Positions 20,315-30,204 are shown, counted from the first letter of the stretch. The stretch: DNA of 64,000 bases from Nonlabens xiamenensis (GCF_003865345.1 NZ_RMVE01000002.1:434001-498000), one strand, 5' to 3'. The notes: a model not told the origin generated them from the sequence alone. Numbers and translations are program-made.

Positions 20315-21038
20315 TGACGAGGATCAAGCCAGACGACTGCTGCGCAACCTCATTTTAAAGAAATATGAATATGCAACTTTGCATGAGGAATGTAACATTT
20401 TGGACGCCGTAGAGGTAATCAAGAAAAATAAGGTTGACCTTGTCATATCTGATATCAACATGCCAGGTCATAGTGGTTTGGAGCTCGTCGATCTAATTAA
20501 TCGGGAGTCATATGATTTTTCATTGATCTACACCACTGCGTTTGATCATTATGCGATTGAGGCATTTAAGACCAATGCCATTGATTATATACTCAAGCCC
20601 CTGGATGAAGATGAATTGTATGATGCGATAGAAAAAGCGTTGAGGCTGCAGGAAAAAAACGCAGACTTGGGTGAGCGACTCAAACGCATGCTGTCGTACG
20701 TTTCGATGAATAAGATCAAGCTTAAAATTCCTAAAGGCTACCTATTCGTGAAACCAGAGGAGATTATCATGTTTGAGGCAGACGGGATGTACACTTATGT
20801 CCACCTTACGGGACAGAAAAAACAGTTGATATCAAAACCACTTAAGTTTTTTGTGGACCAATTACAGGATAATACTTTGTTTTATAGACCGCAACGGTCC
20901 TACCTCATCAATCTTAGCCAAATCACTGAGGTCAGAAAAGACGAGGCACTCTTCATCGTCATGACAAATGGTGATAGTGTGACTGTTGCGCGAGATAAGA
21001 AAAAGGGGTTTCTGAGTACGCTGGATAAGTTATTTTAA
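20289..21038 (+). CDS. LytTR-family response regulator
   Basis: Cytosolic transcription regulator of 249 residues. The receiver domain has the acidic pair D9-D10, the phosphoacceptor D55 (VISDINMPG), the Thr in YTTAFDHYA and Lys103 (ILKPLDEDE). The LytTR DNA-binding domain spans about 140-245 (VKPEEIIMFEADGMYTYVHL ... FYRPQRSYLINLSQI). All phosphorylation residues are intact. It starts inside the end of the kinase gene, giving coupled translation. Targets are unknown; LytTR regulators often bind paired direct repeats, and I did not find a convincing pair nearby. Confidence 0.93.
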   Translation: MNISILIIDDEDQARRLLRNLILKKYEYATLHEECNILDAVEVIKKNKVDLVISDINMPGHSGLELVDLINRESYDFSLIYTTAFDHYAIEAFKTNAIDYILKPLDEDELYDAIEKALRLQEKNADLGERLKRMLSYVSMNKIKLKIPKGYLFVKPEEIIMFEADGMYTYVHLTGQKKQLISKPLKFFVDQLQDNTLFYRPQRSYLINLSQITEVRKDEALFIVMTNGDSVTVARDKKKGFLSTLDKLF

Positions 21039-21041
21039 ACA

Positions 21042-21071
21042 GAAAGAGCCGCGATGGTTCGCAGCTCTTTC
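21042..21071. terminator. Bidirectional terminator after the LytTR regulator
   Basis: Stem GAAAGAGC / GCTCTTTC with partly paired inner bases, between two convergent genes. T-rich tails are short on both strands. Confidence 0.65.
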
Positions 21072-21090
21072 ATTGAAGTTATTGGTATGA

Positions 21091-22131
21091 TTAGTTGATG
21101 TTAACAACAGAACCACAGGCACCGTCTGCTTGGTTAATCTTTGTACCAGAAGCACCTTGGGCATCACTATGATAGTAGTACAAATCTGTTGTACAGTTCA
21201 TGGTAACCTCGTCACCTGGTTCTATTTTTGTAGTGATAAATGCCTCTTTGCTGCTTCCGACCCAAAGTGTTGAGCCGCTATTGTTCTTCACCGTAAGGTT
21301 TACATTGCTTTTTAACCATCGATGGTAAGCTAACATACGCTGATACTCTGGACTATTGAAGATATCATCGTTGTATTGCTTCATGGCTTTATTCATCATT
21401 TCTCGTTTATCATCCATGTACTTTACAGTGTTCTTGTTATTAGGGTCTTTAATCCAATCCGCATAAAAAGCTTTTTGCTTAGCCGTGGCTTCATCGAGAT
21501 AGGGTTGTAAGACTTCTGCGGTCAACTTTTCGATGGATACCCCACCTGCAGATGCATTTTTCATCTTTTCTTTAAAAGATTTGAACAAGCCCTTCTTTTT
21601 CTTTTTTGATTTTCCTTTGTTATCTCCTTGGGATGCTGGATCTCCTGTACTTAAAACGTACCTCACTTCATAATTATCTTTGTCTTGCCATTTATGAAGT
21701 AGAAATATATAATTGTCCTTAACCACCATTCTCTCATTACCCACACTACGCCCTTCTCTTATTACATAACCTACATTGTCTTGTAATTTTTTATTGCCTT
21801 CATAAGTGCTTTTTATATAGGTGACAGGAAAAGCAACATGGTCTGCAAAATATTGCTCCGTTTCATTTCTTGTCGATTCTGTTGCATGATTTGGATAACG
21901 CTTGAGTATAATCTGATAATGACCACCGGGCTGTGCTTTATCCTCATTGATTTCAGTAATGGTCATTACACCGCTGTGACTTTTGTATTGATCTGCGGTA
22001 ATTCTAAAGTCTCCCTTAGAAATCTTGCTACTCATGATTTTACTTTGATGCATTACTTCTTGTGCATGCAAGGAACCAGCAAGGTGTATTAATGCAACAA
22101 GCGCAATTGATTTAATTTTTCGTAGTGACAT
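21091..22131 (-). CDS. Secreted protein of unknown function with Lys-rich linker
   Basis: I do not recognise this 346-residue protein. It has a signal peptide (MSLRKIKSIALVALIHLAGSLHAQ, cleavage after about residue 23), an N-terminal part rich in beta-type sequence (about 30-165), a strongly basic linker (GKSKKKKKGLFKSFKEKMK, about 172-192), a helical charged middle (about 195-270) and a C-terminal beta domain (about 275-346) with NLTVKNNSGSTLWVGSS and two late Cys residues (MNCTTD, GACGS) that could form a disulfide. There is no type IX sorting domain or lipobox, so it is probably periplasmic. It stands alone between two terminators. Function not assigned. Confidence 0.7.
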   Translation of the reverse strand: MSLRKIKSIALVALIHLAGSLHAQEVMHQSKIMSSKISKGDFRITADQYKSHSGVMTITEINEDKAQPGGHYQIILKRYPNHATESTRNETEQYFADHVAFPVTYIKSTYEGNKKLQDNVGYVIREGRSVGNERMVVKDNYIFLLHKWQDKDNYEVRYVLSTGDPASQGDNKGKSKKKKKGLFKSFKEKMKNASAGGVSIEKLTAEVLQPYLDEATAKQKAFYADWIKDPNNKNTVKYMDDKREMMNKAMKQYNDDIFNSPEYQRMLAYHRWLKSNVNLTVKNNSGSTLWVGSSKEAFITTKIEPGDEVTMNCTTDLYYYHSDAQGASGTKINQADGACGSVVNIN

Positions 22132-22292
22132 ATTATTATAGTTTTTGAATTACGAGGCACGAATATGTCACAGATTGGTAAAATACTTCATGGTATACTT
22201 TTAAGTCGAGTAAAAAAACTGCTGATTTGTCAAAAATCAATTTGATATTTCATCTCTCTCATCAGTGCTTAAGTTTTTTAGCTACTTCAATC

Positions 22293-22328
22293 AAAAAAAG
22301 GTGCTATGCAAAACAAGCATAACACCTT
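22293..22328 (-). terminator. Terminator after the beta-helix T9SS gene
   Basis: Read on minus: AAGGTG-T-TATGC / GCATA-G-CACCTT with a 7-nt loop and one mismatch, followed by a T-run. It lies 23 bp past the stop codon of the gene at 22351. Confidence 0.8.
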
Positions 22329-22350
22329 AAACATCTGTATTTGTTTATAC

Positions 22351-24585
22351 TTATAGCTTAAGTATTTTTCTTGTGATAAATTGGTTAGAGTTATTAAATA
22401 TTGTCACTAGATAAATACCGGTTTCCAAATTACCGAGCTCCAATTTAGGAGTGGAACTAGACATCAGTAATTGTCCGGATAGATTTCTTAGTTCTGCTTT
22501 GGCGAAAGGGAACTCACCTTCAATGAACAAGATGTTCCTAACTGGATTAGGGTAAATCGTCAAACTGCTCGTAGTATTACCTGTTATTCCTGCTGTCGCC
22601 CCAAGCTCGTATGCGCCAATATCTACAGCACTACCAGCTATCCTAGTGTTGCCATCTAGATCCTGTATGATATTAGGGTCAACAAGGCTGCTGTCACCAG
22701 CATCTATCAAATTTGAGTTCGCCCCAAAAGGCCTAAAATCTGGAGACGTTGTACTCGTAAATCCAGGAAACGCATTACTGTTATTCTGCATAGTTACCTG
22801 CGATGTGTTGTTGACTAAATGATTGTCATTGAAATCATACATATTATTTGCAAATAGCATAGTGCCTGGACTACTTGAGCTTCCAGAGTTAATATGCGCT
22901 ACACCTTCGGTCAGGTTACCCATGGCATCAGTATTTGCCCAAACCACATTGTTTGCAAAAGTGGTATTGAGTGTGGCTCCTGAGGATTGATCAAAAGCCG
23001 CAGCCGCTTTGTAAACATTCACATTGGAGCCACGATCTGTATTACCGTAGATAACGTTGTTCGTAACTGTTGTGTTTACCGTTGTATTTATGACATTTGC
23101 CCTTACCCACATTGCTGTACCTGAAATTCCTAGATCAGTAGAGTTTATGTCTTGGTTTACATTGTAATAAAATAAATTGTTTGAAATACTTATGTCTGCA
23201 TCTACACCAGACACACTCGCACCTGTAAATACTCCTGTACCATATCTTCCTATATTATCTCTCACAATATTATTGACAAATGTCAGCGATCCAGATATGC
23301 TTGGGTTTCTAAATTCTCCAAAGAATGCTGCCCCACCAGTTGCCACATTCCCATAAAATGTGTTGTTTTTTAAGGTAAGTGAATTGACATGTTCCATTTT
23401 GAAGATCGCAGCACCTAATAAGTATTGAGCAACATTTTGACCGGTGGCATTACCTCCTGTTATTTCCAGTCCATCTATTACAGTGTTATCTCCTTGAATA
23501 ACCATCACATTGTAAGCGTTATCTGCTCTATTTCCAACATTGTTGAAATCGGCTGCACCTACATCGTCAAGGGCATTATCACCCGTAAAAATAGTTCTGT
23601 TGGTTCTGAAATCACGATCGGATATATTGGCTTCTATTCCACTAAAACCACCGTAAACTTGTACCCCACTGACACCGTTTGGTAGTCTAAAACTATGCTC
23701 CCTAGAGCTCGCATTGAGATTATATGTCCCATCTGCAACCCATATTTGGGCATTTTCTTCGGCCTGTGCAAATGCTAGAACTGGATTGGTGTAAGCATTT
23801 GACCAGCTAGTCCCATCACCGGTACCAGTAGCATCAGCATCGACGTAAGTGATAGCTTGAGGTTGTGATTGATTGAACAGTTGAGCTACCTCGGTAGCAC
23901 TTAATGCGCGACGATACATTTGGAAATTATCCAACGCATCTATGAATCGATTCGTCTCTCCTAAAATCAATCTATAGGTGGCCTGCGTGAGCAAATTGTT
24001 TCTATTCTGATTTAGAGCTGTAGAAAACCCTGGCACCAATACATTATCTGCATAAACTCTAATATCATCATTGGCACCTGGAGTTACATCTACGACCACG
24101 GCGATGTGATGCCATTGCAGGTCATTGATGTTAATTACCTCATCATGGTCTCTATTAGGATTTCCATTTCCTTGAATTCTTAAGTTAAAAACATTGTTGG
24201 CCTTTCTGGAAAAAACCACCGCACGATCTGCGGAGTTTGAGATACTCTGTAATCTAAAAATTCTGCTTTGTGCACTTCCAGCATTTGAACCACCTCGGTA
24301 CCAAAACGAGAAAGACATGGCATTTTGATTAAACAAAGTTTGGTCAGAGCTGAATTGTGTCCCTGCTAAACGCAACGCCTGCTGTGACCTGTTAAAGCGG
24401 TCTGGTATTTGCTGAGCAGTACCCGTCCCGGCGATATCAGTGAGCCTACCGAGTGGTTGTACGCGATTGTTAAAAGTTCCAGCAGTGCTTGTAGCGAACT
24501 CGTATCTAGCAATGTAGTCGGCAGGAAATTGAGCGCTGCTCAACTGAAATATTAAAAGAATAAGTAAAGTAATTTTTAATTTCAT
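22351..24585 (-). CDS. LamG and right-handed beta-helix protein with T9SS type A sorting domain
   Basis: Large secreted protein (744 residues), predicted surface-anchored or released by type IX secretion. Order: signal peptide (MKLKITLLILLIFQLSSAQ), a LamG/concanavalin-like domain (about 25-235, SFSFWYRGGS, FIDALDNFQMYRRALS), a YVDADATGTGDGTSWSNAY motif that opens a pectin-lyase-like beta-helix (about 250-655) with Asn-rich turns, and the C-terminal sorting domain (about 672-744, LTIYPNPVRN ... GIYLVTIFN ... RKILKL). It could bind or cleave a polysaccharide, but I see no certain catalytic residues. At 22495-22510 the sequence TGCTTTGGCGAAAGGG is a degraded relative of the local palindrome and encodes FAKA. 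Confidence 0.85.
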   Translation of the reverse strand: MKLKITLLILLIFQLSSAQFPADYIARYEFATSTAGTFNNRVQPLGRLTDIAGTGTAQQIPDRFNRSQQALRLAGTQFSSDQTLFNQNAMSFSFWYRGGSNAGSAQSRIFRLQSISNSADRAVVFSRKANNVFNLRIQGNGNPNRDHDEVININDLQWHHIAVVVDVTPGANDDIRVYADNVLVPGFSTALNQNRNNLLTQATYRLILGETNRFIDALDNFQMYRRALSATEVAQLFNQSQPQAITYVDADATGTGDGTSWSNAYTNPVLAFAQAEENAQIWVADGTYNLNASSREHSFRLPNGVSGVQVYGGFSGIEANISDRDFRTNRTIFTGDNALDDVGAADFNNVGNRADNAYNVMVIQGDNTVIDGLEITGGNATGQNVAQYLLGAAIFKMEHVNSLTLKNNTFYGNVATGGAAFFGEFRNPSISGSLTFVNNIVRDNIGRYGTGVFTGASVSGVDADISISNNLFYYNVNQDINSTDLGISGTAMWVRANVINTTVNTTVTNNVIYGNTDRGSNVNVYKAAAAFDQSSGATLNTTFANNVVWANTDAMGNLTEGVAHINSGSSSSPGTMLFANNMYDFNDNHLVNNTSQVTMQNNSNAFPGFTSTTSPDFRPFGANSNLIDAGDSSLVDPNIIQDLDGNTRIAGSAVDIGAYELGATAGITGNTTSSLTIYPNPVRNILFIEGEFPFAKAELRNLSGQLLMSSSTPKLELGNLETGIYLVTIFNNSNQFITRKILKL

Positions 24586-24911
24586 GTTTGTAGAATTTTC
24601 TATTCAAACACGAAAATCGAACATCAGTTCATGAACCTAGGTCCGCAGTTTTTAAACAGCTTTGATTTATTTGTAAGCGGTAATCTTTACAAAAAAATAC
24701 GTCCTAAATTTTAGTTGAGTATAAATGAATTCAAAGATCATTGAATAAGTCTTTTACTACTTATCCTAACTATTCCAGTATTGAACTTCTTAAACAATGA
24801 CTAGGCAAGCCCCAGTAATCAATGCTGTTGTTTAGATTTCTAGTGTATCAACCTTGCTTAGAAGTTACTTGCGCATATGGTATTCTACGATTCGCTTTCG
24901 CGAAAGCGATA
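24586..24911. other. Intergenic stretch, no gene seen
   Basis: About 325 bp between two minus-strand genes. It holds the upstream region of the beta-helix protein gene (no clear promoter found) and, at its right end, one exact copy of the 16-bp palindrome. No open frame or RNA gene is supported. Confidence 0.6.
24893..24908. repeat. 16-bp palindrome, copy 5
   Basis: Exact copy 3 bp beyond the stop codon of the PH-domain gene. It could form the 3' hairpin of that transcript, though no T-run follows on the minus strand. Confidence 0.9.
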
Positions 24912-25289
24912 TCAACATACTCTTTCTGCCAACAGGCGTTGCACCTTAAATACATCTACTCCCTTGGAAAACTTTTTACTTACACTGGGTAGATTTTCAC
25001 TGCTGATCCAGATTTTGAGTTCGGCATCTCGATCAAAGGTCCCAGCGGTTTCCAGGGAGAATCTGGAAATGCTCTTGTAAGGCAAAGATTTCATCTCCAT
25101 CTTCTTGCCGCTTAATCCTTGTTTATCGATCAAAATCAACCGACTTGAGGTGAAAATAAACACGTCCCTCAGCAAGACAAACCCCATTTCAATCTGCTCT
25201 CCTTCGATCAGTATATGTTTGTATTCCTCTTTTAACTTTTCGTGGTCTACCTCACCGGCATTGCCCAATATTTTATCTAAAAAACTCAT
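24912..25289 (-). CDS. Bacterial PH domain protein
   Basis: Small cytosolic protein (125 residues) that fits the bacterial pleckstrin-homology family (bPH_1, DUF1696 type): MSFLDKILGNAGEVD, then GEQIEMGFVLLRDVFIFTSSRLILIDKQG, MEMKSLPYKSISRFSLETAG and a final beta strand plus helix. This fold usually assembles into rings; the biological role is unknown. No membrane segment. A palindrome copy lies just after the stop. The upstream gap faces the SlyD-like gene on the other strand. Confidence 0.85.
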   Translation of the reverse strand: MSFLDKILGNAGEVDHEKLKEEYKHILIEGEQIEMGFVLLRDVFIFTSSRLILIDKQGLSGKKMEMKSLPYKSISRFSLETAGTFDRDAELKIWISSENLPSVSKKFSKGVDVFKVQRLLAERVC

Positions 25290-25453
25290 GACTCATTTTG
25301 CTTTGGATCCAATCTACAAAATTCCCTGGCGCGTTCCAGACTTTTACAATTACTTTAGGCATAACGCCTTGAGCCGAGGGATGCAGGCTTTAACAATTGA
25401 GGGGGTATTTCTGTTAAGTGTTTCTTAATTACTCCTGATAATGTGGCAATTAC

Positions 25454-25483
25454 TTGGCAGGGGCTATTAAGATCATACCTTTG
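25454..25483 (+). promoter_or_regulatory. Promoter of the FKBP isomerase gene
   Basis: TTG at 25454-25456, spacing of 19 bp, then TACCTTTG at 25476-25483: a full match to the Bacteroidota consensus. The ATG at 25512 leaves a leader of about 25 nt. Confidence 0.7.
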
Positions 25484-25511
25484 CCGCCGATAGAAAAAAA
25501 TATCAAATTTT

Positions 25512-25943
25512 ATGAGTCAAGTAAAAGCAAATGACACGGTAAAAGTGCATTACACAGGTAAACTTAAAAACAACGGACAAGTATTTGATACGTCTGAAAA
25601 TAGAGAGCCGTTGGAAGCCAAGTTGGGTCAAGGTATGTTGATCCCTGGTTTTGAAAAAGGCCTGGTCGATATGAAAGTGAATGAAAAGAAAACCATAGAG
25701 ATACCTAAGGAGGAAGCTTATGGAGACATCCATGAGGAGCTTTTCCAAAAAGTTGAAAAAAACCAACTTCCTGAGGAAATTAAACCAGAAATCGGAATGG
25801 GACTGGTCTCTACCAATCCAGATGGTTCCCAGCGCCAGTTGCGCGTGACCGATGTCCAAGAGGACCATATTGTGGTGGATGCCAATCACCCACTGGCCGG
25901 ACAGGATTTGATCTTTGACCTTGAAGTAGTAAGCATCAACTAG
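25512..25943 (+). CDS. FKBP-type peptidyl-prolyl isomerase, SlyD-like
   Basis: Folding catalyst and chaperone of the cytosol (no signal peptide), 143 residues. The FKBP core has VKVHYTGKLKNNGQVFDTS, LGQGMLIPGFEKGLVDM and the flap-insertion IF domain (about 70-125) that marks the SlyD branch, ending in VVDANHPLAGQDLIFDLEV. It lacks the His/Cys-rich metal tail of the E. coli SlyD, so a nickel role is not supported. It is a single gene with its own promoter and a strong terminator. Confidence 0.93.
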   Translation: MSQVKANDTVKVHYTGKLKNNGQVFDTSENREPLEAKLGQGMLIPGFEKGLVDMKVNEKKTIEIPKEEAYGDIHEELFQKVEKNQLPEEIKPEIGMGLVSTNPDGSQRQLRVTDVQEDHIVVDANHPLAGQDLIFDLEVVSIN

Positions 25944-25983
25944 GTCTTCTATAATCCCCAGGTTTACGACCTGATTACAACTA

Positions 25984-26019
25984 TAAAAAGCCCATTTGAC
26001 TAGTCAAATGGGCTTTTAT
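25984..26019. terminator. Bidirectional terminator between slyD-like gene and S8 protease gene
   Basis: Perfect 14-bp stem AAAAGCCCATTTGA / TCAAATGGGCTTTT with loop CTAG, A-rich before and T-rich after, between convergent genes. Confidence 0.9.
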
Positions 26020-26046
26020 CTTATAGGTCTTAAACCTAGCTACTAT

Positions 26047-29000
26047 TTACTCTTTTATAAAGCGCTTGGTAACAGTTTGCTCGCCTACACTTAGCTGGAT
26101 CAAGTACATTCCTGCACTTAACTCGCTGATGTTTAATTGCTCCTTGACCACACCATCTTGGACTGCCTTACCGTTGATAGCAAATATCTGGTAATTGGCT
26201 TCCTGGGCTCCGGCCAAGTTGATGAATAATAGACCATCTTTTACCGGATTTGGATAAATACTGATCTCGCTGGACGTATCTGCTACGGTTGCCGTATAAC
26301 TGGTCGGACTTGATCCTCCCACACAGAAGTCATTGACATCAGTAGACCCAAAGGAAGCTCCTGATGCTAAAACAGATCCGTTTGAGGTTAGGGAATAACT
26401 TCCATTCCCATAGCCACAACACATACCATCGCTAGCCGAATCAAAAACCGTCAGCGTATAGCAGTCGGCTGGAAGGTTGATCGGGATGTTCAGGGTAGAT
26501 CCATCCGCTTGGGAAGCGTAGGTACCACCACTGGCAACCGTTGTTCCATTCCCATTGACTAACGTCCATCTGGTTTCCTCTGGATAATCGTCAAAGTTCA
26601 GTTGAAGATTGACAGCTGTATCCGTTGAAGTAGCACCATCGGTTACACTGATCGCGTCAATAGCTACGTCTCCTCTCCACTGGTTGGTGGTAGTCCCGGT
26701 AAATCTCAATCTGACGGATTTACCAGCGTAAGTCGCCAAGTCAACATTTCCTGTATTCCAGGCACTACCTTGACTACCCGTTCTACTCCACAATTGGTTC
26801 CAGCTCGCCCCATCATCTTCACTGATGGAAACAATCAAATCACCCATGGTACTTACACCCAACATGTGATATCTGAAGCCCAACCTTGGATCAGTAGCAC
26901 CAGCCAAGTCAATACAAGGAGAAACCAAGTGAGCAGTTCTACCATTATTGTACGGAGAGGAAGCCTCTACAAACATGTAAAAAGAACCTTCTGCAGCAGA
27001 AGTTGGCCCCGTATCTCTGGAAGGAGTTCCACCAGATGTTCTGGTCCAATCATGATCATCTGCAGTACTTTGGGCCCATCCTCCCAGACCGTTTTCAAAA
27101 CCTTGCGAGTACGGAAGGTTAGCACCATTTGCGCAACCTGATCCTGGCGCTGAGGCCGTGGTAAAACTAAGTGCACTGCTTAAGGCACTGGTATTGCCGG
27201 CAGCATCTTTGGCAGCCACCTGAACTGTATAGGAAGTGGACGCGGTAAGTCCAGTGATATTCACTGACGCATTTGGCGTCTCACCAATCAGGTTCCCATT
27301 GAGATAAACATCATAAGCCGTTACTCCAACATTATCTGTTGAGGCATTCCAAGTAATACCGGCACTGGTTTGCTCAAGATTGCTAACACTAAGACCGGTG
27401 GGGACGCTCGGGGCTGTGGTATCAGCGGTGGCATCAGTAATCTCCACACTGTAATCTTCTACCTCACCATAGTCAAAGCTTCCACAAGCGGAAGGCGATG
27501 TGTTATACCTCATGATGATACGCATTCTGGTTGTTCCGTTAACTGCACCTTGAGGAATACTAATGCTTCCCGTTGCCGGACTCACCTGTGAGGCTGCGAG
27601 GCTCCACACCTGCTCTCCTGCATCACCAAAATCACCATCCTGGTTATAATCAATCCAGGCGGCATAAGCTTCGTTGTATTGAGTACCTGTCCAAGTAGGC
27701 GTAACAGAAATAGAGTAATCCGCACCCTTGCTTACCGTAGTGGACAAATTGGTGAAATTAGAATATCCACCTGTTCCCGCACCGCTGGTTTGATCAATAC
27801 TATTAAATACAACTCTGGAAATATATTCGTCGTTGGTATTGTTTCCATTGGCCGAGCAATAGGATACCGCAGTTGTTGCAAAACTTAGGCTGCTGCTGTA
27901 AGAACTCAGACTACCATCTGCGCAACGGCTACGTACCTGTGCCTCATAATTGGTATTTGGGTTAAGACCTGAAATACTAATACTTGAAGTTCCAGCAGTT
28001 CTGTTGGTCCATGTAGTGGATCCGCTTTCGCGAAAGCGGAAATCATAACTCGCTCCTGCAACGGCATTCCAAGCAAGAGATGCATCCGTGCTACTAGCTC
28101 CTGAAAGGTTTAAGCCTGTAGGTGTAGTGGCATTACAAACAGGTGCTTGGGTAGTCGCACCCGTGATAATCAAGCTGTAATTTTGGCTTCCACCAGTAAG
28201 ACTTCCTTTATGGGTTACTCTAATGGTATAGGTACCTGAAGGGTTGGATACTTCTACTCTTTCAAAAGGATCTCTGGTATTGTCTCCTTTGCCATTGGTC
28301 GTCACTCCGGTCAATCTCCATGGATTGTAGGTCGTTCCAGATTGGATGATCCTAATATCCAAATCATTGACCAATCTTGCACTGGTCACATTCACACTCG
28401 TAGTAGCATCCCCAGGACGGTCTGTCCATGAAATAGATGCCATCAAATCTTCCAACCCGCTGGCGGTAACTGTAATTTCGTAGGATTGACCACTATTAAG
28501 GGTCAACTCAGAAATTGTGGATCCATTACCATTATCGGTGATGGCTTCAGCAGCTCTTTTAGCATTCATCAATCCCCATCCATATACTGGATCTGGTCCT
28601 ACTGGGCCAGCATCATCGGCCGTATGCAGAGCCAGACCTTTTAAACTGGCGGCACGCATAAAGGAACCATTCAGGTTGTTATAATGTTGTTGAAGCAAGA
28701 GTAAAGAACCCATTACATTGGGTGAAGCCATAGAAGTTCCTGAAATGCTAGCGTAGGCGGTATCACTGCTCTCGTAGCTGGAATAAACTCCTGTTCCATT
28801 TCCCGTGAGGTCTGGTTTAATACGGTAGTCATCGGTAGGTCCCTCGCTGCTACCAGAATTGATAGTAACTGAATTCAGGCTACCGTCTCCATTGATACTG
28901 GCATCCTGAGCGTTGGCAATCACCAGGTTATTCTTTGAGGTAGCAGATCCAGTAAGTTTGTTATAATTACTATTCCCATCCAGGGGAGATGGATCGGCGG

Positions 29001-29796
29001 TGTTGTCGTTTCCATCATTTCCACCGGCAACGACCATCATATAATAAGGCGCATTGAACATGATCTCATCCCAATCTCTGGATTCTTGGATATAACCTCC
29101 GAAAAAATAATCCGGTAATTGGACGCGACCAAACCGATCGCGGAAGGCATAACCATAAGAGTGGTTAGACAGCAACATCCCGCTGGCCGCCTGAGCGGTA
29201 GCTTCTGATTTATCATTGTTCCAATCATGTCCGACAGCACTAGCTCTGGGTGCCATTCCTTTGGCATTTGGTTGTGCTCCATAGGCAATCACTGTACCCG
29301 TAACATGGGCAGCATGGAAATTCAGGGTACTGGTTCCGTCACCTATACTGAAACGGTTGTTCCCTCCAGGACCGTCGTACTCTTGGTGTGTACTTCGGGC
29401 GAGTCCGCCATCCCAGATATAACCAGTCATGTTTTGTCCTTCCACGTTCAATCCTAATCCGCCATTATTGTGCAGGTAATTGGTACGTGTAGATCTGGCG
29501 GCAGCCACATTGAAGGTAGTGTAATAAATAGGCTGTCCGTCGACCACCTTTTGTAGTTCGACCAAAGTTCCATCTTCCAGCGTTGTGCGTAGGGGGAGGT
29601 TATTGGCTTTGGCAAAGGCAACAGCTTTTTCTTTTTCCTCTAAAGAGATCGTCTTAAATCTTTGCTCTAGGGAGTTTAACGCGTTCAGATCCATTCGACT
29701 GGTCATCTGCTGGCGTTGCTTTTGGGTCTGTGCAGTCGATGTAATGCATGAAAATGCGATCAACGACACAGCTACCCATAGGGTAATGTTTTTCAT
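26047..29796 (-). CDS. Subtilisin-like (S8) serine protease with FN3, GEVED and T9SS sorting domain
   Basis: Secreted protease of 1249 residues. Order: signal peptide (MKNITLWVAVSLIAFSC...STAQ), peptidase S8 domain with Asp129 (GYIWDGG), His164 (HAAHVTG) and Ser355 (SGTSMASP), a P-domain-like beta region (about 440-545, ISWTDRPGDATT), fibronectin type III, a GEVED domain (ends FDYGEVEDYSVEI), a second fibronectin type III, a MAM-like adhesion domain (GFENGLGGW...), a Cys-rich beta domain (DGMCCGYGN), then the T9SS C-terminal domain (ISIYPNPVKDG ... RFIKE). The frame extends to 29838, but the signal peptide fixes the start. A palindrome copy encodes RFRES within the first FN3 domain. Substrate unknown; a nutritional exoprotease is likely. 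Confidence 0.92.
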   Translation of the reverse strand: MKNITLWVAVSLIAFSCITSTAQTQKQRQQMTSRMDLNALNSLEQRFKTISLEEKEKAVAFAKANNLPLRTTLEDGTLVELQKVVDGQPIYYTTFNVAAARSTRTNYLHNNGGLGLNVEGQNMTGYIWDGGLARSTHQEYDGPGGNNRFSIGDGTSTLNFHAAHVTGTVIAYGAQPNAKGMAPRASAVGHDWNNDKSEATAQAASGMLLSNHSYGYAFRDRFGRVQLPDYFFGGYIQESRDWDEIMFNAPYYMMVVAGGNDGNDNTADPSPLDGNSNYNKLTGSATSKNNLVIANAQDASINGDGSLNSVTINSGSSEGPTDDYRIKPDLTGNGTGVYSSYESSDTAYASISGTSMASPNVMGSLLLLQQHYNNLNGSFMRAASLKGLALHTADDAGPVGPDPVYGWGLMNAKRAAEAITDNGNGSTISELTLNSGQSYEITVTASGLEDLMASISWTDRPGDATTSVNVTSARLVNDLDIRIIQSGTTYNPWRLTGVTTNGKGDNTRDPFERVEVSNPSGTYTIRVTHKGSLTGGSQNYSLIITGATTQAPVCNATTPTGLNLSGASSTDASLAWNAVAGASYDFRFRESGSTTWTNRTAGTSSISISGLNPNTNYEAQVRSRCADGSLSSYSSSLSFATTAVSYCSANGNNTNDEYISRVVFNSIDQTSGAGTGGYSNFTNLSTTVSKGADYSISVTPTWTGTQYNEAYAAWIDYNQDGDFGDAGEQVWSLAASQVSPATGSISIPQGAVNGTTRMRIIMRYNTSPSACGSFDYGEVEDYSVEITDATADTTAPSVPTGLSVSNLEQTSAGITWNASTDNVGVTAYDVYLNGNLIGETPNASVNITGLTASTSYTVQVAAKDAAGNTSALSSALSFTTASAPGSGCANGANLPYSQGFENGLGGWAQSTADDHDWTRTSGGTPSRDTGPTSAAEGSFYMFVEASSPYNNGRTAHLVSPCIDLAGATDPRLGFRYHMLGVSTMGDLIVSISEDDGASWNQLWSRTGSQGSAWNTGNVDLATYAGKSVRLRFTGTTTNQWRGDVAIDAISVTDGATSTDTAVNLQLNFDDYPEETRWTLVNGNGTTVASGGTYASQADGSTLNIPINLPADCYTLTVFDSASDGMCCGYGNGSYSLTSNGSVLASGASFGSTDVNDFCVGGSSPTSYTATVADTSSEISIYPNPVKDGLLFINLAGAQEANYQIFAINGKAVQDGVVKEQLNISELSAGMYLIQLSVGEQTVTKRFIKE
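28023..28038. repeat. 16-bp palindrome, copy 6
   Basis: Exact copy inside the S8 protease gene, read as RFRES in the first FN3 domain; the symmetry extends to 28021-28040 (20 bp). Confidence 0.9.
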
Positions 29797-30204
29797 CGTA
29801 TAAGGGTTATTAGTTTGTAGGTATTCTAGATAATTCAATTTTTACATTTCTGAAAAGATTTGGATCATATTTTTTAACCATAAATTAACGCTTGACTTTA
29901 TCCGATTCACGCAGCTTATTCATTTTCAGAAAGTTGATAAAATAAAAAACATCATTTATCAAATAGTTAATAAAACTGCCATTCGTCTAATCGAATTCTA
30001 AAAAAACAAGACAGTTCTGTAGTTATTCAATAAATAAATAGGCTATTGATTGATAATTAGCATTCCGTTGAGCGATGTAAAACTTGGATGTACTGTATCC
30101 ATGGTTAAAAAATCAATCCAACAAAGTAAAATGACCGGGTTTTGTAAATCCCAATTCCTGCGGTGAGACCATCGGAATTAGCTCTCATTATCCTATTGAA
30201 AACC
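29797..30204. other. Intergenic stretch between S8 protease gene and ffh
   Basis: About 400 bp of AT-rich divergent spacer. No gene seen. It holds a small hairpin at 30153-30179 (AATTCC ... GGAATT with an inner GGT-GAG-ACC) of unknown meaning. A promoter for the protease was not identified. Confidence 0.5.
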
